Source: Anabaena sp051781005 (lineage in GTDB: Bacteria; Cyanobacteriota; Cyanobacteriia; Cyanobacteriales; Nostocaceae). From it: a stretch of 64,000 bases of DNA. Each line of letters opens with the position of its first letter. The stretch's first letter is position 1. The notes beneath the pieces are model-generated. The model had not been told where the DNA came from, did not search any database, and was given only the letters and a program-made list of their open reading frames with translations. Of this stretch, positions 18,017 through 27,386 are shown in pieces. Position numbers and translations under genes: made by a program. The stretch spans positions 682,001-746,000 of the forward strand of contig NZ_JBPWOA010000002.1 in assembly GCF_051781005.1 (NCBI RefSeq). The letters run 5' to 3'.

Positions 18017-18934
18017 GTGCCGAAAGCAGGCATTATCTACAACGACATTAAACCGATAGCGTGTCGAGTCGCTATTGAACTGAAAGATCAGCTAACCGCA
18101 GCTGGTTGGGATGTGTGTGTAACAACGAGCATCGGTGGTATATTGGGCTACTGTAATCCAGATAGTCCTGTATGCCACACCCCAATAGAAGGTCTAAATC
18201 CCCCTGGGTTTGACTCAGACATGGAGTTTGCAGTGGTGCTGGGGGGAGACGGCACTGTTTTAGCAGCATCGCGTCAAGTTGCCCCCTGTGGTATCCCACT
18301 ATTGACAGTGAATACTGGTCATATGGGATTTTTGACAGAAGCTTATCTTAACCAATTGCCCCAAGCAATAGAACAGGTAATGACAGGTAAGTATGAAATC
18401 GAAGAACGAGTCATGCTAACTGTCAAAGTTCTCCGGGGAGATTCGGTATTATGGGAAGCTCTTTGCTTAAATGAAATGGTGCTACATCGGGAACCATTGA
18501 CATCAATGTGCCATTTTGAAATCGAAATTGGTCATCATGCAGCAGTGGATATTGCCGCCGATGGTGTGATAGTTTCTACCCCAACAGGTTCAACTGCTTA
18601 TGCCTTAAGCGCCGGTGGACCTGTGATTACTCCTGGTGTACCAGTGTTGCAGCTAGTACCAATTTGTCCCCATTCCCTAGCTTCTAGGGCTTTGGTGTTT
18701 CCCGATAGTGAACCAGTTAATATCTATCCAGTCAACATCCCTAGGTTGGTGATGGTGGTAGATGGCAATGGTGGATGTTATGTTCTACCAGAAGATCGGG
18801 TATATTTAGAGCGATCGCCATACAGTGCCAAATTCATTCGCTTACAATCACCAGAATTTTTCCGCATTTTACGGGAAAAATTAGGTTGGGGTCTACCACA
18901 TATTGCTAAACCCAATTCTGTAGAACTGCCTTAA
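18017..18934 (+). CDS. nadK: NAD kinase
   Basis: NadK phosphorylates NAD+ to NADP+ with ATP. About 305 residues. Signatures are FAVVLGGDGTVLAASR (GGDG motif with the catalytic Asp), NTGHMGFLTEAYLNQL, CLNEMVLHREPLTSM (the NE/D motif), ADGVIVSTPTGSTAYALSAG and VPICPHSLASRALVFPDSEP. The start is taken as GTG at 18017 (giving MPKAGIIYND, the conserved beginning of the cyanobacterial enzymes); a TTG six bases earlier is also possible. The nblR-like regulator follows on the same strand after 339 bases. Confidence 0.95.
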   Translation: MPKAGIIYNDIKPIACRVAIELKDQLTAAGWDVCVTTSIGGILGYCNPDSPVCHTPIEGLNPPGFDSDMEFAVVLGGDGTVLAASRQVAPCGIPLLTVNTGHMGFLTEAYLNQLPQAIEQVMTGKYEIEERVMLTVKVLRGDSVLWEALCLNEMVLHREPLTSMCHFEIEIGHHAAVDIAADGVIVSTPTGSTAYALSAGGPVITPGVPVLQLVPICPHSLASRALVFPDSEPVNIYPVNIPRLVMVVDGNGGCYVLPEDRVYLERSPYSAKFIRLQSPEFFRILREKLGWGLPHIAKPNSVELP

Positions 18935-19160
18935 TTATCAAAGGGTTGTAGGGGGTAAATTGTTTCTTTCCAGAATTGCTGGTTAGGGAATTGTATTTGG
19001 AATGAGTAATTAAAATTGCACCTTGGAAATGTCGATGATTGATATCTAAACGTGTTAAAACATCGTTGATACCAGATTGATATAAGTAGCATGGTTGAAT
19101 TTTTTGTCACAGGTTCATAGGTAATAATTTTTCCCCAATCACTAATTACCTCAAATCCCA
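18935..19160 (-). pseudogene. Possible frameshifted gene remnant in the nadK-nblR spacer
   Basis: On the minus strand one frame reads GFEVISDWGKIITYEPVTK. After a run of A residues (about 19098) another frame continues with YQSGINDVLTRLDINHRHFQ and GAILITHSKYNSL. Each half looks more protein-like than its neighbouring frames, so a single gene broken by a frameshift is possible. I do not recognise the family, and chance cannot be excluded. Confidence 0.25.
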
Positions 19161-19273
19161 ACCTGGGATAGCAAAATTCTCAATTCAGACTTGTACCAAC
19201 TTCAAAAACTCTTAAATTACATTTCCAGCGCCATACAATCCCCAATTCCAAATCCAATATCCCAAAAATTAAT

Positions 19274-19960
19274 ATGATAGTTGCTCACAATCCCTGTGTT
19301 CTGGTGATTGAACCCGATGATAGTCTAGCCAATCAACTGGCTTTTGATTTGCAAGAAGCTGGCTATGAGGCAGTTGTGGCTAATGATGCAGCTGGTGGAT
19401 TGCAAAACTGCCGCGAAGTCAGTCCTGCTTTAATTGTTGTAGACCGGATGCTGACAGGAGAATCAGGACTTTCTTTGTGCAAAAATCTCCGTACTATCGG
19501 TAATCGCGCCCCGATCTTGATTTTAATGGCAAGAGATACAGTTGATGATCGTGTAGCTTGTCTCGAAGCCGGTGCAGATGATTACATCCTCAAACCTTAT
19601 CGCTCGGAAGATTTTTTGAAACTGATTCGTTTATATCTCAAACCAGATGTTGATACTAACGAACAATTGCGCTTTGGCGATCTAGTTTTAGATATTGGTA
19701 CCCGTCGCGCTATCCATAATGGTAGAGCGATCGACCTGACAATGAAGGAATTTGAATTATTAAAGTTTTTTATGGAACATCCCCGTGAGGTATTAACCCG
19801 CGAACAAATTTTAGAAAATGTTTGGGGTTATGACTTTATGGGTGAGTCAAATGTAATTGAAGTATATATTCGCTACTTGCGCCTAAAAATCGAAGAAGAT
19901 GGTCAAAAGCGCCTCATTCAAACAGTTAGAGGTGTAGGATACGTGTTACGAGAATCCTGA
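19274..19960 (+). CDS. nblR: NblR-like OmpR-family response regulator
   Basis: A 228-residue regulator. The receiver domain shows CVLVIEPDDSLANQLAFDL, an Asp in LIVVDRMLTGESGL, ILILMARDTVDDR, and Lys in DYILKPYRSEDF. A winged helix follows: LTMKEFELLKFFMEHPREVL, ENVWGYDFMGESNVIEVYIR and IQTVRGVGYVLRES. The overall sequence resembles NblR, the regulator needed for phycobilisome degradation and survival under nutrient or high-light stress. In the family the receiver can act without normal phosphorylation. The gene lies after nadK; no histidine kinase is adjacent. The symbol rests on recognition by eye, so an orthologue comparison would be needed to exclude a paralogue. Confidence 0.75.
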   Translation: MIVAHNPCVLVIEPDDSLANQLAFDLQEAGYEAVVANDAAGGLQNCREVSPALIVVDRMLTGESGLSLCKNLRTIGNRAPILILMARDTVDDRVACLEAGADDYILKPYRSEDFLKLIRLYLKPDVDTNEQLRFGDLVLDIGTRRAIHNGRAIDLTMKEFELLKFFMEHPREVLTREQILENVWGYDFMGESNVIEVYIRYLRLKIEEDGQKRLIQTVRGVGYVLRES

Positions 19961-20180
19961 AAGCAACAGGTCTAAGTACCCCAACAGAATTAATTACATA
20001 TTGTTTTCCCATTCCCCATTCCCGTTCGACTGACGCTCACGGCAGAAGCCTATTCCCTGTTCCCTGATTTGATGATTAACTAGTACAACAGGGCAGAAAT
20101 AACTAGAAAGTATCCACAAAAAGTAGATTTTATCAGCATTGCTGCCGGATTCTGCGAGAAATAGTTATTGGGGATGTAGG

Positions 20181-23030
20181 ATGAACAAAATAACTTTTTA
20201 TATCGTTTTGTTACAAAGCTTGTTTTTAGGAATGGGGAGTAGTAACGCTCAGTCACTACCAATCAATCGACTTAAACCGGGGACAGAAGTAGGAGTCAAG
20301 GTAGGAAAGGCGACTGAAAGCATATTACCATCATCACAACTATGGGTAATTGATCAGGATAAACAAGTACAAAAACAACCTTTTATTTGGGTAGTTCAAG
20401 ACTCACATAAAGCCAGACAGCAACCATTTCTGCAAGCTGCTAAAACTCCCAAAAAACCAGGAAGCATCACTAAACCATCTCCAGAGAATGGGTTAGAATC
20501 GTTTGATGAAGTAGTGAAAGATAGTCAAAAGCTAGAAGGGCTATTTACTCTCTATCGCCAAAAAGAGAAAAATAAAATATATTTAGAAATTAAGCCAGAG
20601 CAACTACAAAAAAACTTCTTAGCTACAGCCACGTTGGAATCTGGTATTGGCGAAAAGGGTATTTATAGTGGTATGCCATTGCAAGATTTTTTGTTTTATT
20701 TCCAACGAGTAGACAAGAATTTACATTTTGTAGTTCGTAATGTTAATTTTCGTACTCGTCAAGGAGATCCCCAAGCGCGATCGCTTGCTCGTTCTTTTAG
20801 TGACTCTGTTCTCTACACTATTCCCATTAAAAGCATTAATTCTGAACGCAAAACTATCCTTATTGATTTAGGTGATTTGTTGCTGACAGACTTGGCTGGA
20901 TTATCTGCAAGTTTAGAATTAACTTCTAACTCAGATAAAACTTATTTTGGTAATGCTAAAGCTTTTCCCCACAATCTAGAAATTGAATCAATTTTTAACT
21001 TTTCTAATAATAGTGGTAGCAAAAATGAAAGTGCTAATTTTGAGGTTTTACCTGATAATCGGGGCTTTACTCTGCGGGTTCACTATAGCCTTTCCCAACT
21101 ACCTAATAATTACTATATACCCAGATTAGCAGATGATCGGGTGGGATATTTTCTCACTGCCCATCAAGATTTATCTATAGATGATCGTCATGATCCTTTT
21201 GTGCGTTACATTAATCGCTGGAATTTAGAAAAACAAGATCCTACAGCAGCAATTTCTCTACCTAAAAAGCCGATTGTTTTCTGGATTGATAACGCCGTAC
21301 CGTTTGAATATCGTGATGCTATTAAAGAAGGCGTATTAATGTGGAATCAAGCCTTTTTGAAAGCAGGATTTAAAGATGCAATTGAAGTCCGACAAATGCC
21401 CGATAATCCTACATGGGATGCTGCGGATATTCGTTACAATACAATTCGCTGGATTAATACAATAGATGGATATTTTGCAATGGGTCCATCTCGTGTTAAT
21501 CCATTAACTGGAGAAATTTTAGATGCAGATATTATCGTTGATGCGAGTTTTGTGCGGGTATTAAAAAACGAGTATCGTCAAATTGTTTTACCCAACAAAA
21601 CACAAACTCGTACTTCCTTGTCAGCATTGATAGAAAATGGACTACTTTGTGGAAAAAGTGATAAAACTACCAAGGGATTAAGGGGTAATTTATCCAAACT
21701 AGCAGGAGAGTATGATTTATGCTACGGAATAGAAGCTGCTAACCAATTTGCTTTTGGTTCTTTAGCAATGTCTCTGTTACCAAATATTACTCCTACTAAA
21801 CAACAGGTGCAGGATTATATCCATCAATATTTACGTTTAATTATTGCTCATGAAGTTGGTCATACTTTAGGTCTGCGTCATAATTTTCGTGGTAGTACTC
21901 TCTTACCACCAGAGGAAATGAATAATCGTGGAATCACCCGCAGTAAAGGCTTAACAGCCTCAGTGATGGATTATGTTCCACCAAATATAGCCCCTCATGG
22001 TACTCAACAAGGAGATTATTTCCCTGATATGGTGGGAAGCTATGATCAATGGGCAATTCAGTATGGTTATACTCCTACTCTAGCCAAAACTCCCATTGCA
22101 GAAAAACCATTTTTAGAACAAATTGCTAAACAATCCGAAAACCCAGATTTGAGTTATTCTCCAGATGAGGATGTATCTAGTATTGACCCTACATCTGCTC
22201 CTTGGGATAATAGTAGTAATGTGCTAATTTATTCACAATGGCAGTTGAATAATTCTCGTTTAATGTGGGAAAAATTAAATAAAGGTTATTCAATTGAGGG
22301 AGATAGTTACAGCGATTTAAGCGAAAAATTTATCACCATATTTGGTAATTATTTACAGCAATTATACTATACAAGTAAATACATTGGAGGACAGTCTTTT
22401 TACCGTGTTCATCCTGGAGAAAGCAAAAGACGCTTACCATTTGTATCAGTACCTGTAGAGCAACAAAGACAGGCATTAGCAACTCTGCAAGAGTATGTAT
22501 TTGCTGAAGATGCACTGAAATTTTCACCAGAACTACTCAATAAATTGGCACCTTCCCGTTGGTACCATTGGGGTAGTAATCCGAAGATGGGACGTTTAGA
22601 TTATCCAGTACATGATTTAGTATTGTTTGTGCAGAGTGCAGTGTTGAGTGATTTACTTTCAAGCGATCGCTTATCACGTCTTAAGGATATTGAACTCAAA
22701 AGCGCAAAAGGAGAAGCACTGGCTTTACCTGAGTTATTTGATACCTTACAAACTGGGATTTGGACAGAAGTTTTAAAACCGAAAGGTAAATTGGAAATTT
22801 CCAGTTTACGAAGGGGTTTACAACGACAATATGTGAACTTCTTAACAGCGATGGTATTAAGGAAGGTGGATGTACCAGAAGATGGTCGCACATTAGCTTG
22901 GTATAAACTCAAACAATTAGATCAGCAACTCCGGCGAGTGAAGTCTGATGATGAATATACTAAAGCTCATTTACTAGAAACCCGCGATCGCATCGAAAAA
23001 ACTTTAAATGCACCATTGCAGGGAAATTAA
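20181..23030 (+). CDS. Large secreted zinc-dependent metalloprotease (DUF5117/DUF4953 type)
   Basis: About 949 residues. The start is set at ATG 20181 (MNKITFYIVLLQSLFLGMGS, a signal peptide with AQS cleavage region) after GATGTAGG; an upstream in-frame ATG adds only a non-signal segment. The N-terminal half resembles DUF5117 (beta-rich propeptide-like: LFTLYRQKEKNKIYLEIKPEQL, FLFYFQRVDKNLHFVVRNVNF). The catalytic half holds the extended zinc motif HEVGHTLGLRHNFRGS at about residues 557-572 and ASVMDY (Met-turn) 28 residues later, as in metzincin-like enzymes. It should act in the periplasm or outside. Substrate unknown. The gene stands alone, with an esterase gene 100 bases downstream. Confidence 0.9.
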   Translation: MNKITFYIVLLQSLFLGMGSSNAQSLPINRLKPGTEVGVKVGKATESILPSSQLWVIDQDKQVQKQPFIWVVQDSHKARQQPFLQAAKTPKKPGSITKPSPENGLESFDEVVKDSQKLEGLFTLYRQKEKNKIYLEIKPEQLQKNFLATATLESGIGEKGIYSGMPLQDFLFYFQRVDKNLHFVVRNVNFRTRQGDPQARSLARSFSDSVLYTIPIKSINSERKTILIDLGDLLLTDLAGLSASLELTSNSDKTYFGNAKAFPHNLEIESIFNFSNNSGSKNESANFEVLPDNRGFTLRVHYSLSQLPNNYYIPRLADDRVGYFLTAHQDLSIDDRHDPFVRYINRWNLEKQDPTAAISLPKKPIVFWIDNAVPFEYRDAIKEGVLMWNQAFLKAGFKDAIEVRQMPDNPTWDAADIRYNTIRWINTIDGYFAMGPSRVNPLTGEILDADIIVDASFVRVLKNEYRQIVLPNKTQTRTSLSALIENGLLCGKSDKTTKGLRGNLSKLAGEYDLCYGIEAANQFAFGSLAMSLLPNITPTKQQVQDYIHQYLRLIIAHEVGHTLGLRHNFRGSTLLPPEEMNNRGITRSKGLTASVMDYVPPNIAPHGTQQGDYFPDMVGSYDQWAIQYGYTPTLAKTPIAEKPFLEQIAKQSENPDLSYSPDEDVSSIDPTSAPWDNSSNVLIYSQWQLNNSRLMWEKLNKGYSIEGDSYSDLSEKFITIFGNYLQQLYYTSKYIGGQSFYRVHPGESKRRLPFVSVPVEQQRQALATLQEYVFAEDALKFSPELLNKLAPSRWYHWGSNPKMGRLDYPVHDLVLFVQSAVLSDLLSSDRLSRLKDIELKSAKGEALALPELFDTLQTGIWTEVLKPKGKLEISSLRRGLQRQYVNFLTAMVLRKVDVPEDGRTLAWYKLKQLDQQLRRVKSDDEYTKAHLLETRDRIEKTLNAPLQGN

Positions 23031-23133
23031 TAATCACTATTCCCTTACCAGCTAACAGTTTCATCTCGATACAATGAATAGACGGTAGGGGTTTCCTCCT
23101 GCCTCCTTAATCAATCATATTGCGTTATAAATC

Positions 23134-23760
23134 ATGACTCAAGCATTAGATTTCATCAAATTTTCCCCCAAAATAGAGCCAGCACCCACCGCTTTAATTG
23201 TCACCTTACATGGTTGGGGTGCAAATGCTCAGGATGTTGAAGGTTTAGTCCCTTATATCAACTTACCTGATTATGAATTTTTACTTCCCAATGCGCCTTA
23301 TCCATATCCTCATTCTCCCACCGGTAGAGCGTGGTATGACTTGCGAGATGAAAATATGTATGCAGGATTGATAGAAAGTCGGCAATTATTAATAGATTGG
23401 TTGCAATCTTTAGAGAGTAATACAGGTGTGCCGTTATCGCGGACTATTTTGAGTGGGTTTTCTCAAGGTGGAGCGATGACTTTAGATGTCGGATTAACCT
23501 TACCCTTGGCTGGTTTAGTGGTAATGAGTGGATATTTACATCCTGGCGTAGAAACTCTGAATAAAACTAGCTTTCCACCCACATTAATCATGCATGGCAG
23601 ACAAGATCAAGTTGTACCTTTAGAAGCTGCAATCAAGGCTAGAGAAGTAGCCCAATCCCTGGGAGTGGAAGTAGAATATCATGAATTTGACATGGGGCAT
23701 GAAATTAATTTACAAATGTTAGAGGTACTACGAACTTTTGTGATCAAGACAATTAGTTAG
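23134..23760 (+). CDS. Alpha/beta hydrolase, carboxylesterase/phospholipase type
   Basis: A 208-residue serine hydrolase of the small carboxylesterase (Abhydrolase_2) family. Visible elements are IVTLHGWGANAQDVEGL (oxyanion loop), the nucleophile elbow LSGFSQGGAMTLDVGL, the acid in MHGRQDQVVPLEAA and the His in FDMGHEINLQM. The order Ser-Asp-His is complete, so it should be active. Members hydrolyse short acyl esters or lysophospholipids in the cytoplasm; no signal peptide is seen. The start ATG at 23134 fits the family N-terminus. Confidence 0.92.
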   Translation: MTQALDFIKFSPKIEPAPTALIVTLHGWGANAQDVEGLVPYINLPDYEFLLPNAPYPYPHSPTGRAWYDLRDENMYAGLIESRQLLIDWLQSLESNTGVPLSRTILSGFSQGGAMTLDVGLTLPLAGLVVMSGYLHPGVETLNKTSFPPTLIMHGRQDQVVPLEAAIKAREVAQSLGVEVEYHEFDMGHEINLQMLEVLRTFVIKTIS

Positions 23761-23829
23761 CTAAAGTTACAAATATTTTACAAATTGGGTGAGAAATCAG
23801 CCAAATTTTTACAATTTTGTTGCCCACTA

Positions 23830-23919
23830 ATGAGTAATATAGATTGGGTGGAAGCTTTTATTGCAAATCCACCTCAAGCTGAATGCGAGTGCTGCAAAAG
23901 GGAGGGGCAAGCATTATGA
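23830..23919 (+). CDS. Possible 29-residue Cys-rich leader ORF, overlapping the next gene
   Basis: ATG at 23830 opens a 29-codon frame (MSNIDWVEAFIANPPQAE, then CECCKREGQAL) whose TGA overlaps the ATG of the following gene in the four bases ATGA (23916-23919). The ribosome-binding site of that gene (GGGAGGGG) lies inside this frame, an arrangement typical of translational coupling. No ribosome-binding site is visible for the small ORF itself, and I do not recognise the peptide. The C-x-C-C cluster could bind metal. Confidence 0.4.
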   Translation: MSNIDWVEAFIANPPQAECECCKREGQAL

Positions 23920-24128
23920 CAACTCTAAGCATTTCCAGAAAAGATATTGCTGCTATGACAGCAACAGAAGTACAAGATTTGGCTACACGTCTGGAATTGG
24001 ATAATTACAGCAATGCTTTTGAGGGTTTAAATGATTGGCATCTACTGCGAGCAATCGCGTTTCAGCGTCCAGAATTAGTTGAACCCTTTATCCACCTTTT
24101 AGATTTAGAAGCCTACGACGAAGCCTAG
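23916..24128 (+). CDS. Small conserved-looking protein of unknown function
   Basis: A 70-residue acidic protein (MTTLSISRKDIAAMTATEVQ ... NAFEGLNDWHLLRAIAFQRP ... LDLEAYDEA), predicted largely helical, with no membrane segment. The ATG at 23916 is chosen because of the strong GGGAGGGG 9-16 bases upstream and the ATGA overlap with the small ORF in front. I do not recognise the family. A strong hairpin at 24155-24185 closes the unit. Confidence 0.7.
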   Translation: MTTLSISRKDIAAMTATEVQDLATRLELDNYSNAFEGLNDWHLLRAIAFQRPELVEPFIHLLDLEAYDEA

Positions 24129-24154
24129 CGATTTGAAGTAAAAATTTAGGGGTT

Positions 24155-24185
24155 AATCAGGGTTTGCTATCGCTAAACCCTGATT
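24155..24185 (+). terminator. Strong hairpin, probable terminator
   Basis: AATCAGGGTTT and AAACCCTGATT form an 11-bp perfect stem with a 9-base loop, 27 bases after the stop codon of the preceding gene. Only a short T stretch (TTTTG) follows, so it may be an imperfect intrinsic terminator. Confidence 0.65.
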
Positions 24186-24352
24186 TTGCACGTATTAGAC
24201 AACTTATATGCTCTTACCTTGAGCAGCAAGTCTAATCAAACTGTTACTAACATATCGTTGATAATTCTATTCAACCAACGCCTAAATAATTTCTTTGGTA
24301 TCATTATTCATGATATCCAATTTTGTCTAAGTTTTTAGGAGTGTTTGTCATA

Positions 24353-25489
24353 ATGGTAACAAATAAACTCAATAATCAACAGATGGAATTACTAGATCAA
24401 GAAGATGATGTAAATGATGATTTTAATTTTGAACAAGAAGATGAGGATGAAAATTTAGAACCATTTGATCCAACAAAAATTAGGGTTAAAACTAAACCCA
24501 TGACAATGGATCTGTTACTTAAAAGAATTGAATATGATGAAATTGACCTAGCTCCTGATTTTCAGCGACAATCTGATATTTGGACACTTAAAGCGAAAAG
24601 TCGCTTAATTGAATCTCTTTTAATTCGGATTCCACTTCCAGCTTTTTATATAGATGCTACTAATGATGATAAATGGATAATTATAGATGGTTTACAAAGA
24701 ATTAGTACATTCAAAAGTTTTATTCTAGATAAAGCTCTTAAATTAACTGGATTACAATTTCTAACAGATTTAGAAAAAAATAAGTATGATGATTTACCTC
24801 GTCATTATCAAAGACGAATAGATGAAACAGAATTAACAGTTTATTTAATTGAACCTGGAACTCCTTCAGAAGTAAAATATAATATTTTTGAAAGAGTTAA
24901 CACCGGAGGATTACCTCTTAATCCTCAAGAACTTCGTCAAGCAATGAACCCTGGACAAGCTATAAAGATTCTAAAAAAACTAGCTAATTTACCAGAATTT
25001 GAAAGAGTAACAAATTTAAGTAAAAAGAAAAAACAACGTATGGATGACCATGAATTTATACTTGGTTTTATAGCTTTTACTTTAAATAATTATGAAGAAT
25101 ATCCAGTACGCAAAGGTCGCAAATATTTTTTACATGAAGCCATGAAACAATTAAATAAGATAGATTCTAATTTGACAGATAAAATAGTAAATAATTTTAC
25201 TATAGCAATGAAGACAGCTGATAATATTTTTGGAGATTCCGCTTTTCGTAAATCTCAGAAATCACCTGTCAATAAATCTCTTTTTGAAGCATGGTCAGTT
25301 AGTTTCAGTAAATTAAATTCGCAAGAAATTGATATATTGATTAATCACAAAGAACTTTTAAAAGAAAAGTTCATCGAAAAAATGCAAAAGGATAATGATT
25401 TCAATAAATCTATATCTCAAGCTGCTAGTAAAGTTAAATATCGATTTGAACAAATTAATCAAATAGTTCAAGAGGTCTTATTATGCTAA
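24353..25489 (+). CDS. DUF262-domain protein (ParB/GmrS-like fold), first gene of a candidate defence cassette
   Basis: About 378 residues. An acidic N-terminal stretch precedes a DUF262 domain: LAPDFQRQSDIWTLKAKSRL, IRIPLPAFYIDA, the DGQQR-type motif as IIIDGLQRISTF, and NIFERVNTGGLPLNPQELRQ. In GmrSD and related type IV restriction and phage-defence proteins this domain is an NTPase/nuclease-associated ParB-like fold. Here the HNH/DUF1524 part is missing; the C-terminal 150 residues are helical and Lys-rich. The start is set at ATG 24353 after TTAGGAG; a TTG at 24323 is in frame. It overlaps the following ATPase gene by 7 bases, so the two are probably co-translated. A defence role is inferred from the family and context. 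Confidence 0.85.
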   Translation: MVTNKLNNQQMELLDQEDDVNDDFNFEQEDEDENLEPFDPTKIRVKTKPMTMDLLLKRIEYDEIDLAPDFQRQSDIWTLKAKSRLIESLLIRIPLPAFYIDATNDDKWIIIDGLQRISTFKSFILDKALKLTGLQFLTDLEKNKYDDLPRHYQRRIDETELTVYLIEPGTPSEVKYNIFERVNTGGLPLNPQELRQAMNPGQAIKILKKLANLPEFERVTNLSKKKKQRMDDHEFILGFIAFTLNNYEEYPVRKGRKYFLHEAMKQLNKIDSNLTDKIVNNFTIAMKTADNIFGDSAFRKSQKSPVNKSLFEAWSVSFSKLNSQEIDILINHKELLKEKFIEKMQKDNDFNKSISQAASKVKYRFEQINQIVQEVLLC

Positions 25490-26583
25490 GTTCTTTAAAT
25501 TTAAAAAATTTTAAACCATTTGAAAATCAGTCTTTTTCTTTAAAACCATTAACACTACTTGCTGGATTAAATAGCACCGGTAAATCTTCTTTACTTCAAT
25601 CTCTATTACTACTTCGTCAATCCTCTCAACAGGATGATCTATTAGATAGGGTAGGTTTAGCACTAAATGGTGATTTAGTTTCTATAGGTACAGCCCAAGA
25701 TGCTCTATTTAAGAGAGCAAAAGAAGATTCAATGACTTTGGAAATTGGAATAAATAATAATATGAAAGGTACTTGGGTTTTCAATTATGATCGTCAAGCA
25801 GATATAATGCAAGTATCTTCATTATCAAATGCTGATGCAGAAATTTATAATTCAAGTCTTTTTACAGATAATTTTCATTACTTAAAAGCAGAAAGAATAG
25901 CACCTAGAAATTATTTCCCAATGTCTGACTTTCAAGTTAAACAACATCAACAACTTGGAAGTCAAGGTGAATTTACTATTCACTTTTTATCTATCAATGA
26001 ATTTAAAATAATCCCTCATCATCAACTATTACATCCATCAGCACAGTCTGACAATTTAAAAAATCAAGTTGAGGCTTGGTTAGGAGAAATTAGTCCAGGA
26101 ACAAGAGTTGATCTCGAACTCCATTCCACAATGGATTTAGCAAATTTACAGTATTCTTATGAAGACAATAATTCTTATCGTTCAAGTAATGTAGGGTTTG
26201 GTATTACTTATATTTTACCAATTCTTGTTGCTATATTATCTGCGACTTCAGATACATTAATTTTGTTAGAAAATCCAGAAGCACACCTTCATCCTAAAGG
26301 ACAATCTAAGATGGGACAATTAATTGCTTTAGCCGCAAATTGTGGTGTTCAAATAATATTAGAAACTCATAGTGATCATGTTCTCAATGGTATCCGTAAA
26401 GCAGTACGTCATCATAAACTTGATGCTCAAAAAGTACAAATTAACTACTTTGAAAGATATCTAGAAAAAGGACAACCTATCACAGAAATTATTACTCCTC
26501 GAATTTATCCCGATGGAGGAATTGATAAGTGGCCAGACGGTTTTTTTGATCAAGCTGAAAAAGATTTAATGGATTTACTATAA
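25483..26583 (+). CDS. AAA ATPase with C-terminal DUF3696, second gene of the cassette
   Basis: A 366-residue ABC/RecF-like ATPase: NLKNFKPFENQSFSLKPLTL, Walker A in GLNSTGKSSLLQSL, Walker B in LILLENPEAHLHPKGQSKMG, and the switch His in ILETHSDHVLNGIRKAV. DUF3696 lies at the C-terminus (ITPRIYPDGGIDKWPDGFFDQ). Such OLD-like or Septu-like ATPases usually work with a nuclease or effector. It overlaps the DUF262 gene and is followed after 17 bases by the third gene. Walker B reads ENPEAH, with Glu-Asn where many relatives have Asp/Glu, which still fits the family. Confidence 0.9.
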   Translation: MLSSLNLKNFKPFENQSFSLKPLTLLAGLNSTGKSSLLQSLLLLRQSSQQDDLLDRVGLALNGDLVSIGTAQDALFKRAKEDSMTLEIGINNNMKGTWVFNYDRQADIMQVSSLSNADAEIYNSSLFTDNFHYLKAERIAPRNYFPMSDFQVKQHQQLGSQGEFTIHFLSINEFKIIPHHQLLHPSAQSDNLKNQVEAWLGEISPGTRVDLELHSTMDLANLQYSYEDNNSYRSSNVGFGITYILPILVAILSATSDTLILLENPEAHLHPKGQSKMGQLIALAANCGVQIILETHSDHVLNGIRKAVRHHKLDAQKVQINYFERYLEKGQPITEIITPRIYPDGGIDKWPDGFFDQAEKDLMDLL

Positions 26584-26600
26584 ATAGGGTTCTACTATCA

Positions 26601-27386
26601 ATGCACTTTTTAATTAATGAACTTTCTTTTGTTGGACAAGCTGCCAATGATTATGAAGCTGATGAATTAATGAAAACCATTTTTAAAATAATTGCAGAAA
26701 TAAGTGTTCTCCAAAATGATGATCCAATTCAAACTCATAGTAGTTTTGCTTCTCAAAATATAACCCCTGAATTAACTGTAAGTCAATGGATTTTTAAACA
26801 GAAAAATTCAAAAAATTCTGATCAACAAAAAATCGCTAGGATTTTACTAATACTTTTAAGTAAAGGTCCTTTTATAGATGTACAAGGTTTAATAGATGAT
26901 TGTGAATGTTTTTATCAAAAAAAATGTGTTTCATCAACTTCATTAGCTGGTGCTGCTGTGCTTGAAGGGGTATTAATTAGTTTGCAAAATAATTCTGACT
27001 TTAGTAACGAAAATATTGAAGTTGAATTCCAGGAATGTACAAATCCTGTTGAAAATATAATTATCAAAAACCTAACTGAAATTAAACACGCTATAAAAAT
27101 ATGCCCTCGTTATAAACTTCATTCTAAACATGATCTTTTAGGTTATTGGGAAAATGCTACTCCTATGGATTTAAGAGATGAAGAATCTCAAAAAGTTTTA
27201 AATAGTTCTATAGGGAATAGTAATGAAAATAGTGAAAAACGTTATGGATTTAATAAGGAAAAAGATCAATTTTATGTGTTTCATTCAGATAATAGTTTTG
27301 ATGAACAAGGTTATCCAACTTATCATGGCTTTCCAATCCCTGAAAATCAAGTTCCTGCTGAAATACTAATTAAAATAAAGAGATAA
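26601..27386 (+). CDS. Unknown third protein of the DUF262-AAA cassette
   Basis: A 261-residue protein that I do not assign to a named family. It starts MHFLINELSFVGQAANDYEA, has a central ILLILLSKGPFIDVQGLIDDCE segment and an SSTSLAGAAVLEGVLISLQN segment, and ends QFYVFHSDNSFDEQGYPTYH followed by GFPIPENQVPA. The N-terminal and middle segments recall uncharacterised proteins I have seen beside restriction-type genes, but this is only an impression. Codon use is very AT-rich, like the two upstream genes. Its stop codon overlaps the ATG of coaBC (TAATG at 27384-27388), so the whole accessory cassette reads into an essential gene. Confidence 0.7.
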   Translation: MHFLINELSFVGQAANDYEADELMKTIFKIIAEISVLQNDDPIQTHSSFASQNITPELTVSQWIFKQKNSKNSDQQKIARILLILLSKGPFIDVQGLIDDCECFYQKKCVSSTSLAGAAVLEGVLISLQNNSDFSNENIEVEFQECTNPVENIIIKNLTEIKHAIKICPRYKLHSKHDLLGYWENATPMDLRDEESQKVLNSSIGNSNENSEKRYGFNKEKDQFYVFHSDNSFDEQGYPTYHGFPIPENQVPAEILIKIKR

